Part shown: in pieces, positions 1 to 8,350 of the stretch
Numbering within the stretch: the stretch's first letter is position 1
Layout: each line of letters begins with the position of its first letter
Source: Brevibacillus panacihumi
GTDB taxonomy: Bacteria; Bacillota; Bacilli; Brevibacillales; Brevibacillaceae
Assembly (NCBI RefSeq): GCF_003710985.1
Contig: NZ_RHHT01000025.1
Span: 28,200-92,199, forward strand
Direction: 5' to 3'
DNA: 64,000 nt
Notes under the pieces: model-generated
Seen by the model: only the letters and a program-made list of their open reading frames with translations
Told to the model about the DNA's origin: nothing
The model's database searches: none
Program-made: the position numbers and the translations under genes

Positions 1-805
1 AGGGACAGATGCAACCGCTGCAAGCGCGCAGGAGAGTGCCAGGGCGATGGAAGAGATGGCGTTCGGGATCGGACGTGTGGCAGAATCCACCTCGTCACTG
101 GCAGAGGTTTCCCTGACAGCAGAGCAGGAGGCAAAGCAGGGGATGTCTGCGCTGCTGCAAGCAAGCTCGCAAATGGGCGCCATTCGGCAGACCATGGACG
201 AATCGGCGAAGGCTATCCAGCAATTGGGTGACAGCTCACAGCAAATCGAGCAGATCGTGGAGATGATTACGCAAATCTCCTCCCAGACCAATTTGCTGGC
301 TCTCAACGCCGCAATCGAAGCTGCGCGTGCAGGCGAGCATGGCAGGGGCTTTTCCGTCGTAGCGGATGAGGTGCGCGATCTGGCGGAGAGATCCAATCAT
401 TTTGCCAAGCAGATCGCCGTATTGATCCAGAATATCCAGCTGGAAGCCGCACTGGCGGTACAAGCGATGAACACGATGGCAGAGGATGTACACCAGGGTG
501 CAGACATCATGAAGGATGCGGAATCAGCCTTTATGCAAATTACACATGGCATGGGGGGGATTTCCAGTCAAGTGCAGGAGGTATCCGCGGTCACGGAGGA
601 ATTGTCCGCGAGCGTCGAGCAGTTGTCCGCCACAGCCGCGCAGACTGCCGCTGTCGTGAGAAGCGGAGCAGACGAGACGCACAAGATCGTGTCAGCAACA
701 CAGATGCAGGTGAGGGCAAGCGAGGAAGTGAATGCTTCGACCCGTTCTTTGGAGCAGCAGGCGGAGGCGTTGCGAAAAGCGCTGGGATGGTTTAAAGGAA
801 TGTAG
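1..805 (+). CDS. Methyl-accepting chemotaxis protein, C-terminal part (cut by window edge)
   Basis: The frame is open from the first bases of the window, so the sensor half of this gene lies outside. What remains is the cytoplasmic signalling coiled coil of a chemoreceptor, which passes ligand state to CheA/CheW. The conserved hairpin tip is clear ([20 protein letters not shown], followed by [18 protein letters not shown]). Alanine- and glutamate-rich heptads on both sides would carry the methylation sites. The first in-frame ATG (47) is internal and not a real start. A terminator-like hairpin follows the stop. The family call is secure; the ligand cannot be inferred. Confidence 0.93.
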   Translation, partial: GTDATAASAQESARAMEEMAFGIGRVAESTSSLAEVSLTAEQEAKQGMSALLQASSQMGAIRQTMDESAKAIQQLGDSSQQIEQIVEMITQISSQTNLLALNAAIEAARAGEHGRGFSVVADEVRDLAERSNHFAKQIAVLIQNIQLEAALAVQAMNTMAEDVHQGADIMKDAESAFMQITHGMGGISSQVQEVSAVTEELSASVEQLSATAAQTAAVVRSGADETHKIVSATQMQVRASEEVNASTRSLEQQAEALRKALGWFKGM

Positions 806-833
806 GGGAAGCAATAGCAGTGGTATTTTGTTG

Positions 834-868
834 AAGCCTGGAGCCGGTTTTGTGTTCCGGGCTTTTCC
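834..868 (+). terminator. Rho-independent terminator after the chemoreceptor
   Basis: A 9-bp stem (834-842 with 856-864, one G-T pair) is followed by a short T-rich stretch. It sits 29 bases after the chemoreceptor stop and before the convergent SDR gene. Confidence 0.6.
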
Positions 869-927
869 TTGCTCGGATAAGGAAAAGGGACTCTTTTTAA
901 GAAAGAGTGCCTTTCGACCGATGATCG

Positions 928-1686
928 TTAATGTGCCGTTTGACCAGCATCCACGACAAAGGTTTGACCCGCTGCATAGGAGGCCGCGTCTGAAGAGAGG
1001 AACAGTACCATGCCTGCGATTTCTTCCGGTCTTGCAGGACGGCCAATCGGCGTATTGGCAGTAACCACCTTTTTCATTTCCTCATCTTCGAGCCAGCCCT
1101 TTGTCATATTCGTTTCCACTAAGCCTGGCGCAATGGCGTTGACACGAATGCCTTTTGCAATATACTCGATGCCTGCTGCCTTGGTCAACCCGACGACACC
1201 ATGCTTCGCCGCGACATAGGGTGCCATGCCGGGGTCCGCTATAATGCCTGCGATGGAGGCTGTGTTTACGATCGTACCTTTTCCTTTGGTTGTGAAGTAG
1301 GCAAGTTCATGTTTCATCGCATAAAAAACACCTTTAAGATCTACATTGACCACAAAATCAAAGTCTTCTTCTGTCATATCTGCAAAGTCTTTTGTAGGAG
1401 GCAGTACACCAGCGTTGTTAAATGCATGATCTAGACCACCAAATTGTTCTACTGTAAAATCAATCAAGCTTTTCACATCGGATGAGCTGGTTACATCCGT
1501 TTTCTTGAATAGTGCCTCTGCACCTTCTTGTTTGATCATTTCTACGGTTTCTTTCGCTTGTTCATTTACGTCCCCAATGACTACTTTAGCGCCACGTTTC
1601 GCAAAAGCTAGTGCAGTTGCACGTCCTATTCCGGTTGCACCACCGGTGATCAGAACAACTCGGCCTTCAAAATCTTTCAAGGACAT
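928..1686 (-). CDS. Short-chain dehydrogenase/reductase
   Basis: A 252-aa classical SDR, a cytoplasmic NAD(P)-dependent oxidoreductase. The N-terminal Rossmann motif TGGATGIG, the NNAG structural motif, a serine near the active site and YVAAK (the Y-x-x-x-K catalytic pair) are all present, and the length is typical. An acidic residue (GDVNE) ends the second beta strand, which usually favours NAD over NADP. The ATG at 1686 is preceded by a run of five Gs as ribosome site. It stands alone, so the substrate is unknown; FabG-like or acetoin/alcohol dehydrogenase roles are possible. Confidence 0.9.
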   Translation of the reverse strand: MSLKDFEGRVVLITGGATGIGRATALAFAKRGAKVVIGDVNEQAKETVEMIKQEGAEALFKKTDVTSSSDVKSLIDFTVEQFGGLDHAFNNAGVLPPTKDFADMTEEDFDFVVNVDLKGVFYAMKHELAYFTTKGKGTIVNTASIAGIIADPGMAPYVAAKHGVVGLTKAAGIEYIAKGIRVNAIAPGLVETNMTKGWLEDEEMKKVVTANTPIGRPARPEEIAGMVLFLSSDAASYAAGQTFVVDAGQTAH

Positions 1687-1875
1687 TTTAGACCCCCTAC
1701 GAACTGTTTCGTTTTTCTTCCATGCACAGTGTTATAGGGGTAGTTTTCACACGATTATTATATTTATTCCCAATTTGGTTTTCGTAGGTTCCCTAAGAGG
1801 GGGCTTTTCCTTATTGGAGTGTTTTTTGTCCCAAGTTCCTTCTGCTACTTTTAGGTGCGGAAGGAGGTGATTACT

Positions 1876-2079
1876 ATGACCAAGCATCTGTACTTTCTCG
1901 TAAATGTCAAAGATGCACTGCGGCTTAGTCAGGAGCTTGCGCTGCTCGGATATACAAATTACTATCTGCAGCCGCATGATGATCAAGTTGCCTTTGTATT
2001 TGAGCGCGCTACAGACATGAGTCGCATCGTCTTGAGACATTTATTTGGTGCAGATGGCTCGTCACAACAAGACCACTAA
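1876..2079 (+). CDS. Small conserved-looking protein of unknown function
   Basis: A 67-aa soluble protein starting at ATG 1876 behind a strong site (AAGGAGGTGA, 5 bases away). A longer upstream frame exists but lacks a ribosome site. The protein is a compact alpha/beta sequence (HLYFLVNVKDALRLSQEL) with no membrane segment. I do not recognise the family; a fold like small general-stress or DUF2007-type domains is possible but unproven. A hairpin without a T-run follows at about 2089-2118. Confidence 0.7.
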   Translation: MTKHLYFLVNVKDALRLSQELALLGYTNYYLQPHDDQVAFVFERATDMSRIVLRHLFGADGSSQQDH

Positions 2080-2148
2080 CAAGCAGGGCTGGTGTTCCTC
2101 GATACGAGGGCATCAGCTCCTGGATCTATGCTCGAATAACTTCATCTA

Positions 2149-2766
2149 TCAGGTGTACAACCCACCCGTATACATCGCGGTGAGATTGCGGGCAATTTCT
2201 TGCACCGGATAGCCATCCTCGTTTTTGACGATTTCCCACAGGTACATCTCATTGGCAAAGAACCATCCCTGCGCGATGAGGTAGGGGTCCACATCTGTTC
2301 GGGCGAGACCATTGGTTTGAGAGTAGCGAATATCCTCTTCGATGCCCTTGATAAATCGCGCGCGGATCTCCTTCCATTTGCGGTTTACCTGATCTGACAA
2401 GCGGATGGCTTCCTCGATCACCTGCATCATCTGGCGTTCTTCATGCGCCATTTCGAGGAACAGTCCAGCCTGCTTTTCGATCATGACACAAGCTTCTTCT
2501 CTGGATTTCGGGGTAAAGGGCAGCTCGGCAATCTCATAGAACCGGATCATGACCTCCTCCATGACCTGGATGAGCAGATCGTCTTTTCCGTTGAAATGGA
2601 CATAAGCCGTTCCATAGCCGGTATTGGCCCTCTTAATGATCTGGGAGATCGTCGTTTTTTGAAAACCGCTTTCGATAAATTGAGCTCGCCCGGCCTCCAA
2701 CAGCCTTTTTCTGGTTTCGAGGGAGCGCCGCTTGCGAGCAGGCATTTTTTCTTGAGACGTATCCAT
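2149..2766 (-). CDS. TetR/AcrR-family transcriptional regulator
   Basis: A 205-aa repressor-type protein. The N-terminal helix-turn-helix (ETRKRLLEAGRAQFIESGFQ, then TTISQIIKRANTGYGTAYVHF) is typical of TetR, and the variable C-terminal half would bind a ligand. I chose ATG 2766 because AAAGGAAA lies just upstream; the longer frame to 2856 has no such site. It is divergent from the kynureninase/permease pair, and the shared intergenic region carries a palindrome and a direct repeat. It probably represses that operon in response to a tryptophan-derived ligand; this is inference. Confidence 0.88.
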   Translation of the reverse strand: MDTSQEKMPARKRRSLETRKRLLEAGRAQFIESGFQKTTISQIIKRANTGYGTAYVHFNGKDDLLIQVMEEVMIRFYEIAELPFTPKSREEACVMIEKQAGLFLEMAHEERQMMQVIEEAIRLSDQVNRKWKEIRARFIKGIEEDIRYSQTNGLARTDVDPYLIAQGWFFANEMYLWEIVKNEDGYPVQEIARNLTAMYTGGLYT

Positions 2767-2871
2767 AGGCTTTCCTTTCATTTTGCGGGAATAATCGGTG
2801 TTTTCATACATTATTATCTCACAAGAAAAACAGGAAATGCCAGAAAACCGAGACAAACATTCACCGACATG

Positions 2872-2895
2872 ATGTCATTGACATGAAATCATTGA
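2872..2895. promoter_or_regulatory. Candidate TetR operator in front of kynureninase
   Basis: A perfect odd-centred palindrome, ATGTCATTGACAT (2872-2884), lies between the divergent TetR and kynureninase genes. The heptamer TCATTGA occurs at 2875 and again at 2889. A TTGACA hexamer sits inside the palindrome (2879-2884), with a weak -10 (TACTCT) 17 bases on, so binding here would block the kynureninase promoter. Confidence 0.5.
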
Positions 2896-2947
2896 TATAA
2901 TACTCTTAATATACAGAAAATGAATACTTGAAGAAAGGGATGATTTT

Positions 2948-4234
2948 TTGACTGCACAACATTTGGATCCTTCACGCGAATGGGCGATTGAGCGAGACAA
3001 GCAGGATGAGCTGGCTTCTTTTCGCAGTCAGTTTTATCTGAAAGAAGGAGCCGTCTACCTGGATGGCAACTCGCTTGGGCTGCTTTCCAAAAAGGCAGAA
3101 CAGTCCTTGCTTGCCTTGCTGGATTCGTGGAAGGAGCACGGGATCAATGGCTGGACAGAAGGAGACGAGCCTTGGTTTTTTCTGTCTGAGCGCCTGGGGA
3201 AAAAGATGGCTCCGCTCGTAGGCGCTTCCCCGGAAGAAGTGATTGTGACAGGCTCGACGACGACCAATCTGCATCAGGTAGTGGCGACGTTTTATCAGCC
3301 ATCTGGAAACAGAACGAAAATTCTCGCCGACGAGCTGAATTTTCCCTCTGACATCTATGTGCTGCAGAGCCAACTGAGATTGAGAGGCTACGATCCGCAG
3401 GAGCATCTGGTACGGGTGAAAAGCCGCGACGGTCGCTTGATCGAGGAAGAAGACATTATCGCCGCGATGACAGATGAGATCGCGCTGATTGTCTTGCCAA
3501 GCGTCTATTACCGCAGCGGGCAAATCCTCGATATGCGCCGCCTGACAGAAGAGGCACACAAACGCGGGATCCTGATCGGGTTTGATTGCTGTCATTCGGT
3601 CGGTGCGATACCGCATGAATTCGCGGAGTGGGATGTTGATTTCGCAGTGTGGTGCAACTACAAGTATCTGAATGCAGGGCCAGGCGGGGTAGCGAGCCTG
3701 TACATCAATAAGAAGCATTTTCATCGTCTTCCCGGCCTGACAGGATGGTTCAGCTCCCGCAAGGACAAACAATTTGACATGGAGCATCAATTGACGCCGG
3801 CCGAAGACGCTGGTGCGTATCAAATGGGAACACCGCATCTGCTCAGCATTGCGCCGTTGATCGGCTCTCTGGAATTGTTTGAGGAGGCGGGGATTGACCG
3901 GCTTCGGGAAAAGTCGCTCCAGCTCACGCGCTATATGATGGATCTGATCGGCCATGAGCTGCAAGGAATGGGCTTTACAATCGGCAATCCATTGGAAGAC
4001 GAGCGTCGCGGCGGCCATGTCTACCTGGAGCATGACGAGGCGATCCGCATCTGCAAAGCGCTCAAGGAAAATGGCGTCACCCCTGACTTCCGCGCGCCAA
4101 ACGGCATTCGCTTGGCTCCGGTGGCCCTGTACAACTCGTATGAGGACGTCTGGAATGCCGTGCAAATTCTGAAGAAAATCATGGAGGAAGAGCAGTACAA
4201 AAAATTTAAAAACACCAGAGAAGTCGTTGCTTAA
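2948..4234 (+). CDS. kynU: Kynureninase
   Basis: A 428-aa PLP enzyme expected to cleave L-kynurenine to anthranilate and L-alanine. The PLP-binding lysine is visible in [13 protein letters not shown] (K239), with the upstream aspartate in [10 protein letters not shown] (D213) and the substrate loop YLDGNSLG near residue 38. Length matches the family. Translation must start at TTG 2948 behind AAAGGGATG; the nearby ATG at 2940 leads to an immediate stop. The downstream amino-acid permease begins 24 bases after the stop. No kynA or kynB is present in the window, so imported kynurenine or 3-hydroxykynurenine is a plausible substrate. Confidence 0.95.
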   Translation: MTAQHLDPSREWAIERDKQDELASFRSQFYLKEGAVYLDGNSLGLLSKKAEQSLLALLDSWKEHGINGWTEGDEPWFFLSERLGKKMAPLVGASPEEVIVTGSTTTNLHQVVATFYQPSGNRTKILADELNFPSDIYVLQSQLRLRGYDPQEHLVRVKSRDGRLIEEEDIIAAMTDEIALIVLPSVYYRSGQILDMRRLTEEAHKRGILIGFDCCHSVGAIPHEFAEWDVDFAVWCNYKYLNAGPGGVASLYINKKHFHRLPGLTGWFSSRKDKQFDMEHQLTPAEDAGAYQMGTPHLLSIAPLIGSLELFEEAGIDRLREKSLQLTRYMMDLIGHELQGMGFTIGNPLEDERRGGHVYLEHDEAIRICKALKENGVTPDFRAPNGIRLAPVALYNSYEDVWNAVQILKKIMEEEQYKKFKNTREVVA

Positions 4235-4258
4235 CCCCACTTACTGAGGAGGTTATTT

Positions 4259-5686
4259 ATGGCTGGAGATGCGAATCAGTTTCAAAAGATTATCGATCGT
4301 GAAAAAGGGCTGCACCGTGGGTTGACCACCGGGCAGCTCACCATGATTGCGATCGGTGGCGCGATTGGAACAGGACTCTTTTTGGGAAGCGGCTTCGCAA
4401 TCGGGTTTGCGGGGCCGAGTGTCCTCATCAGCTACGCGATAGGTGCTGTCATTGCTTTTCTGCTAATGGGTTGTCTCGCAGAGATGACCGTTGCGCACCC
4501 CACCTCTGGTTCGTTCGGCGCCTTTGCCGAACACTACATCAACCCGTGGGCAGGGTTTGCCGTACGGTATTCCTACTGGGCATGCATTGTCGCAGCCGTC
4601 GGGACCGAAATCTCGGCTGTAGCCGTCTACATGAAGTACTGGTTCCCTGACGCCCCCGGTTGGTTGTGGATCGTTTTGTTTTCTGCCGTCCTTATTTATG
4701 TGAATGCAACCAGCGTCAAAATGTTTGGTTCCGTCGAATACTGGTTCTCCATGGTGAAGATTGTTGCCATTGTTTCTTTTATCTTATTAGGAGCGTACGT
4801 AGTATTCGGGACCAGCAGCCAGCCTGAAATCGGGTTTCACAATTATACCGAGCAAGGCGGTTTCCTGCCGAATGGATGGTGGGGGATGTGGGTTGCGGTG
4901 ATCGTCGCCTTGTTCAGCTATCTGAGCATTGAAATGATTGCGGTGACAGCAGGGGAGGCACAGGAGCCGGAGAAGGCTGTTCCCCGGGCGCTTCGCTCGA
5001 CGGTCGTCCGACTGATCGTGTTCTATCTTTTGACGCTCTCCCTCATGCTGGCGATTGTTCCCTGGAAATCGGCGGGCGTGGATAAGAGCCCGTTCGTAAA
5101 AGTCATGGAGCTCTTGTCGATTCCCGGCGCGGGCGGCATCATGAACTTCGTCGTACTCATCGCGGCGCTTTCCGCGATGAACAGCCAATTGTACATTACG
5201 ACCCGGATGATGTTCTCCCTGTCGCGGGCTGGTTATGCACCGAAGCGCTTTGGCGCGCTGAGCAAAAAGGGAGTGCCGACTTCTGCCCTGTGGCTGTCCA
5301 CAATCGGGATTGCGTTGGCCGCGGTTTTGGAAGCGGTTGCACCGGATCAGTCATTCATGCTGATGATGGGCATCTCCTTGTTTGGCGCGATGTTTACCTG
5401 GTTCATGATCTTTGTCACGCATCTGTTCTTCCGCAAAAAATGGGAAGCTTCCGGCGGCCGCAAACTCCCCGTCCGCATGATCGGGTATCCGTATCTGACC
5501 TTGCTCGGAGCCGGACTGATGCTGGCGATTATCATTACTACCTGGTTCACGGACGCATTCCAGATGACGCTGATTGTCGGGGTCCCGTGGATGATCTTCA
5601 TTACCGTAGCCTACTGGATCTGGAGCAAGTCTGCTTCCAAGAGGTCAGGGCTAGCGGAGGAAAGCAAGCACGACCAGGTGCTGTAG
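4259..5686 (+). CDS. Amino acid permease, APC superfamily (AroP/GabP type)
   Basis: A 475-aa, roughly 12-helix cytoplasmic-membrane symporter. The amino-acid transporter signature appears early (GLTTGQLTMIAIGGAIGTGL, then the glycine-rich helix 1), with the conserved E in PSVLISYAIG...CLAEM. The start ATG follows GAGGAGG. It is the second gene of the kynureninase operon, so kynurenine, tryptophan or another aromatic amino acid is the likely cargo. The specificity is inferred from context only. A strong terminator follows. Confidence 0.9.
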   Translation: MAGDANQFQKIIDREKGLHRGLTTGQLTMIAIGGAIGTGLFLGSGFAIGFAGPSVLISYAIGAVIAFLLMGCLAEMTVAHPTSGSFGAFAEHYINPWAGFAVRYSYWACIVAAVGTEISAVAVYMKYWFPDAPGWLWIVLFSAVLIYVNATSVKMFGSVEYWFSMVKIVAIVSFILLGAYVVFGTSSQPEIGFHNYTEQGGFLPNGWWGMWVAVIVALFSYLSIEMIAVTAGEAQEPEKAVPRALRSTVVRLIVFYLLTLSLMLAIVPWKSAGVDKSPFVKVMELLSIPGAGGIMNFVVLIAALSAMNSQLYITTRMMFSLSRAGYAPKRFGALSKKGVPTSALWLSTIGIALAAVLEAVAPDQSFMLMMGISLFGAMFTWFMIFVTHLFFRKKWEASGGRKLPVRMIGYPYLTLLGAGLMLAIIITTWFTDAFQMTLIVGVPWMIFITVAYWIWSKSASKRSGLAEESKHDQVL

Positions 5687-5722
5687 TAGTACATGGTGCA
5701 AGAAAACTTCTAACATCTTTTA

Positions 5723-5751
5723 GACGCCTCGTTCTCGGGGCGTCATTTTTT
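5723..5751 (+). terminator. Rho-independent terminator of the kynU-permease operon
   Basis: A GACGCC/GGCGTC stem (5723-5728 with 5739-5744) is followed by ATTTTTT. Confidence 0.85.
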
Positions 5752-5875
5752 GTGCGCCGTTTACATTACAAAAGTGTAAGGACCGTGTAATGAATTTCGA
5801 TACAATAATAGCCTGTATTCCTGTTAGGATAATGCGGTGTGATGGATAAGCGGCCACAATAACGGGAATGAGGAA

Positions 5876-6887
5876 GTGATCATCATAGAAAAAGCACTCA
5901 CGAACAAACGTATTGATATATTGGACTATCTGCGCGGTTTTGCGTTGATCGGGATTTTATTCGTTAACATTTTGCCGTTGTTGTCCGTGGCAGATCCGCA
6001 GCAGGGAAGCATCCATGCGGCTATCAATGTGATCCTTCAGCTCGGAGTAGAGTCGCGTTTTATGGTCATCTTCGCTTTTCTTTTTGGTGTAGGGTTTACC
6101 ATCTTTTACAGCCGAGCCAAGGAAAAGGGAGAGAACAGTCTCGTCCTGTTCATCTGCCGCCTGCTGGCTCTGTTGATCTTTGGTTTCATTCACAGCCAAT
6201 TCCATCCCGGCGAGGCGCTTCTTCCGTATGCGATCGTCGGGTTTATCCTGATCCCGTTTTATCGGGTGAACAAAAAGGGGTATGAAGGCATTGCTGATCC
6301 TGCCATTGTTCCTGCTCGGTTTGGCTGTTGGGCAGTACGGTATGTTTCAGCATATCTCCAAGCACATGCCGTCGATCATCTTGATGCAACGAGTCGCGAT
6401 GGTGCTTACTGTGATTGGTTTGATTGTGCAATACCAGTTGATTCCGCAGAACGTACCATTCAGTTATATGGTAATGGTGGATAGCGAAATGACAGAAGCG
6501 CAACTCAATCAAATCTGGCATTACACCATTGCCGCGACCATCGTCGGCCTTCTGATGTCTGCCTGGTACGTGACAACACTGATTCGATTGCTTCAGAACC
6601 GCACGGCTCAAAAGGTACTTGCGCCGTTGAAATACTACGGTCGGATGGCTCTGACCAATTACATCTCTCAGACCGTGCTCGTCTTGCTGGTTGGCTATGG
6701 ATTTGGCGTAAAAGGCAATATCGACATGCTGTCTGCCGCACTCATGAGTGTAGGCATCCACACTGTCCTCATGCTGTTCAGCAAGTTGTGGCTTTCCCGC
6801 TTCACGATAGGGCCGCTGGAGTGGGTATGGCGATTGTTCACCTATCGTCGGATAATTCCCCTGAAGAGACAGCAGCAAGTTGGCTAG
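5876..6887 (+). pseudogene. DUF418-family membrane protein, frameshifted
   Basis: The N-terminal half (from GTG 5876, DILDYLRGFALIGILFVNIL) and the C-terminal half (RMALTNYISQTVLVLL, ending GPLEWVWRLFTYRR) are both recognisable DUF418 segments but lie in different frames. The switch falls at an A5-G4 run (6272-6280). Removing one base there joins the halves as VNKKG-MKALLILP with no residue conflict. The joined product is about 337 aa, somewhat short for the family (often near 400). It may be a true pseudogene, a homopolymer sequencing error or slippage-controlled expression. DUF418 proteins are multi-helix membrane proteins of unknown function. Confidence 0.8.
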
Positions 6888-6902
6888 AGCCGGAATAAGA
6901 TG

Positions 6903-6961
6903 AGCCCCATCCTGTGGAAAGCGTCGCACAGCCGCTGTTCTGCCAGGCATGGGGCTTTTTT
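6903..6961 (+). terminator. Rho-independent terminator after the DUF418 gene
   Basis: Stem AGCCCCAT (6903-6910) with ATGGGGCT (6949-6956), extended by CTG/CAG inside, followed by TTTTTT. Confidence 0.8.
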
Positions 6962-7033
6962 GGGGAGAGGAATCATTTCAGCAGTTGCTTCCAATCTGGG
7001 TTATAATGGCATATAAAGCCTACGTTAGGGGAC

Positions 7034-7519
7034 ATGTGGTGGATGAGTAAAAAGAGCCGAATTTTTAGCGAGCAGATAGCCTTGTTTCATAAGGAAAAGG
7101 GGTGGTATCCACCTGTGCTTGAGGTAGTACAAGGACTCACGCCGGAACAAGCGAAATGGAAAGGCGAAGGGCAGCATTCCATCTGGGAGTTGCTAGCCCA
7201 CCTGACGTTCTGGAATGAAAGATGGCTGCACCGCTATCGACAGGAATCGGTTGAATATCTGGAGTCGAATGAGGCTACTTTTTCCGTAATGACAGCCGAG
7301 GGAGAAGAGGAAGAAGCGTGGAGATCGCTAATCGAACGCTTTGACTCGGTGATGAATGCCTGGAAGGACGAGCTGAACGGATGTGACGACGCCAAAATGG
7401 ATGAACCATTGTCCTTTGATCCGTCCAGCACTTGGTGGGAAGCCCTATCCTGCCTCACGACCCACAATACGTATCACTTGGGGCAAATGGTTACGATCCG
7501 GAAGCAGCAGGGGTTGTAG
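7034..7519 (+). CDS. DinB-like (DUF664-type) metal-binding helical protein
   Basis: A 161-aa protein with the DinB four-helix-bundle pattern. The conserved histidines are visible in WELLAHLTFWNERW and near the C-terminus in THNTYHLGQM; in this family three histidines bind a divalent metal. Members include thiol transferases and many proteins of unknown role, so no substrate is claimed. The start could be ATG 7034 or ATG 7043; AGGGG upstream sits close to the first. The GNAT gene begins one base after the stop, suggesting co-translation. Confidence 0.82.
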   Translation: MWWMSKKSRIFSEQIALFHKEKGWYPPVLEVVQGLTPEQAKWKGEGQHSIWELLAHLTFWNERWLHRYRQESVEYLESNEATFSVMTAEGEEEEAWRSLIERFDSVMNAWKDELNGCDDAKMDEPLSFDPSSTWWEALSCLTTHNTYHLGQMVTIRKQQGL

Positions 7520-7520
7520 C

Positions 7521-8282
7521 GTGAGAGAAGCGGAGATGATGTCCGTGATTGCAGAACTGGAGGAACTGTCCATGAACGCTTGGCCGGCATTGGAGTCGCT
7601 GGCCGATGACGGATGGGTGTTGCGATTTGCGGAAGGCTATACCAAGCGGGCGAATTCTGTCTATCCGCTCTATCCCTCCGAGCGTGAGCTGGAGGAGAAG
7701 ATCCTGGCATGCGAAACGTTCTATACAAAAAAAGGGCTTCCGACGATTTTCAAGCTGACACCGGCTGCACAACCAGCAGAATTGGATCGGGTATTGGAAG
7801 AAAAAGGATACCTAACCTCTGGACATACCAGCGTCCAAACGGTTTCACTTGATAGCATCAATGCTCCTACCGTCCATCCTGTACGTGTCTACAGAGAGTG
7901 CACAGATGAGTGGCTGGATGATTTTTGCCGATTATCTGCCAAAAGTGAAAACGAAAAACGCACGATGTCCGAGACATTGCGCAAGATCAGCCCGCCTGCC
8001 TGTTATATGACGCTCTTCCATGAGGATGCAGCAGTCGCCTGCGGATTGGGCGTTCTGGATCGGGGATACCTCGGCCTCTACGATATCGTGACGGATTCGC
8101 GGTTTCGCAGGCAGGGATTTGGCGAACAGCTCGTCCTGAATCTTCTGCATTGGGGAGCGAAGAACGGTGCGAAGGCCTCCTATTTGCAGGTCATAGCGGA
8201 TAATTTGTCGGCCCGACGCCTTTATGAAAAGCTCGGGTATCGGGAAGCGTATCCGTATTGGTATCGCATCAAAGAAACATGA
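7521..8282 (+). CDS. GNAT-family N-acetyltransferase
   Basis: A 253-aa protein whose last 100 residues form the GNAT fold, which transfers an acetyl group from acetyl-CoA. The CoA-binding motif A is RRQGFGEQLVLNLLHWGA, followed by the C-terminal pattern NLSARRLYEKLGY. The first half looks like a degenerate second GNAT lobe. GTG 7521 is preceded by AGGGG at good spacing; ATG 7536 is an alternative. It follows the DinB-like gene almost without gap. The acceptor substrate is unknown. Confidence 0.85.
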   Translation: MREAEMMSVIAELEELSMNAWPALESLADDGWVLRFAEGYTKRANSVYPLYPSERELEEKILACETFYTKKGLPTIFKLTPAAQPAELDRVLEEKGYLTSGHTSVQTVSLDSINAPTVHPVRVYRECTDEWLDDFCRLSAKSENEKRTMSETLRKISPPACYMTLFHEDAAVACGLGVLDRGYLGLYDIVTDSRFRRQGFGEQLVLNLLHWGAKNGAKASYLQVIADNLSARRLYEKLGYREAYPYWYRIKET

Positions 8283-8350
8283 TAGATGAAACCTTTTCCT
8301 CCTCGTAGCGTCTGAAAAGTATGGCAGATTCAACGAGATGGAGGCACAGG

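Noticed and set aside
2972..4240. Long minus-strand open frame opposite the kynureninase gene (422 codons).
   Set aside because: It is an antisense shadow of a clearly conserved enzyme, with no ribosome site and atypical composition.
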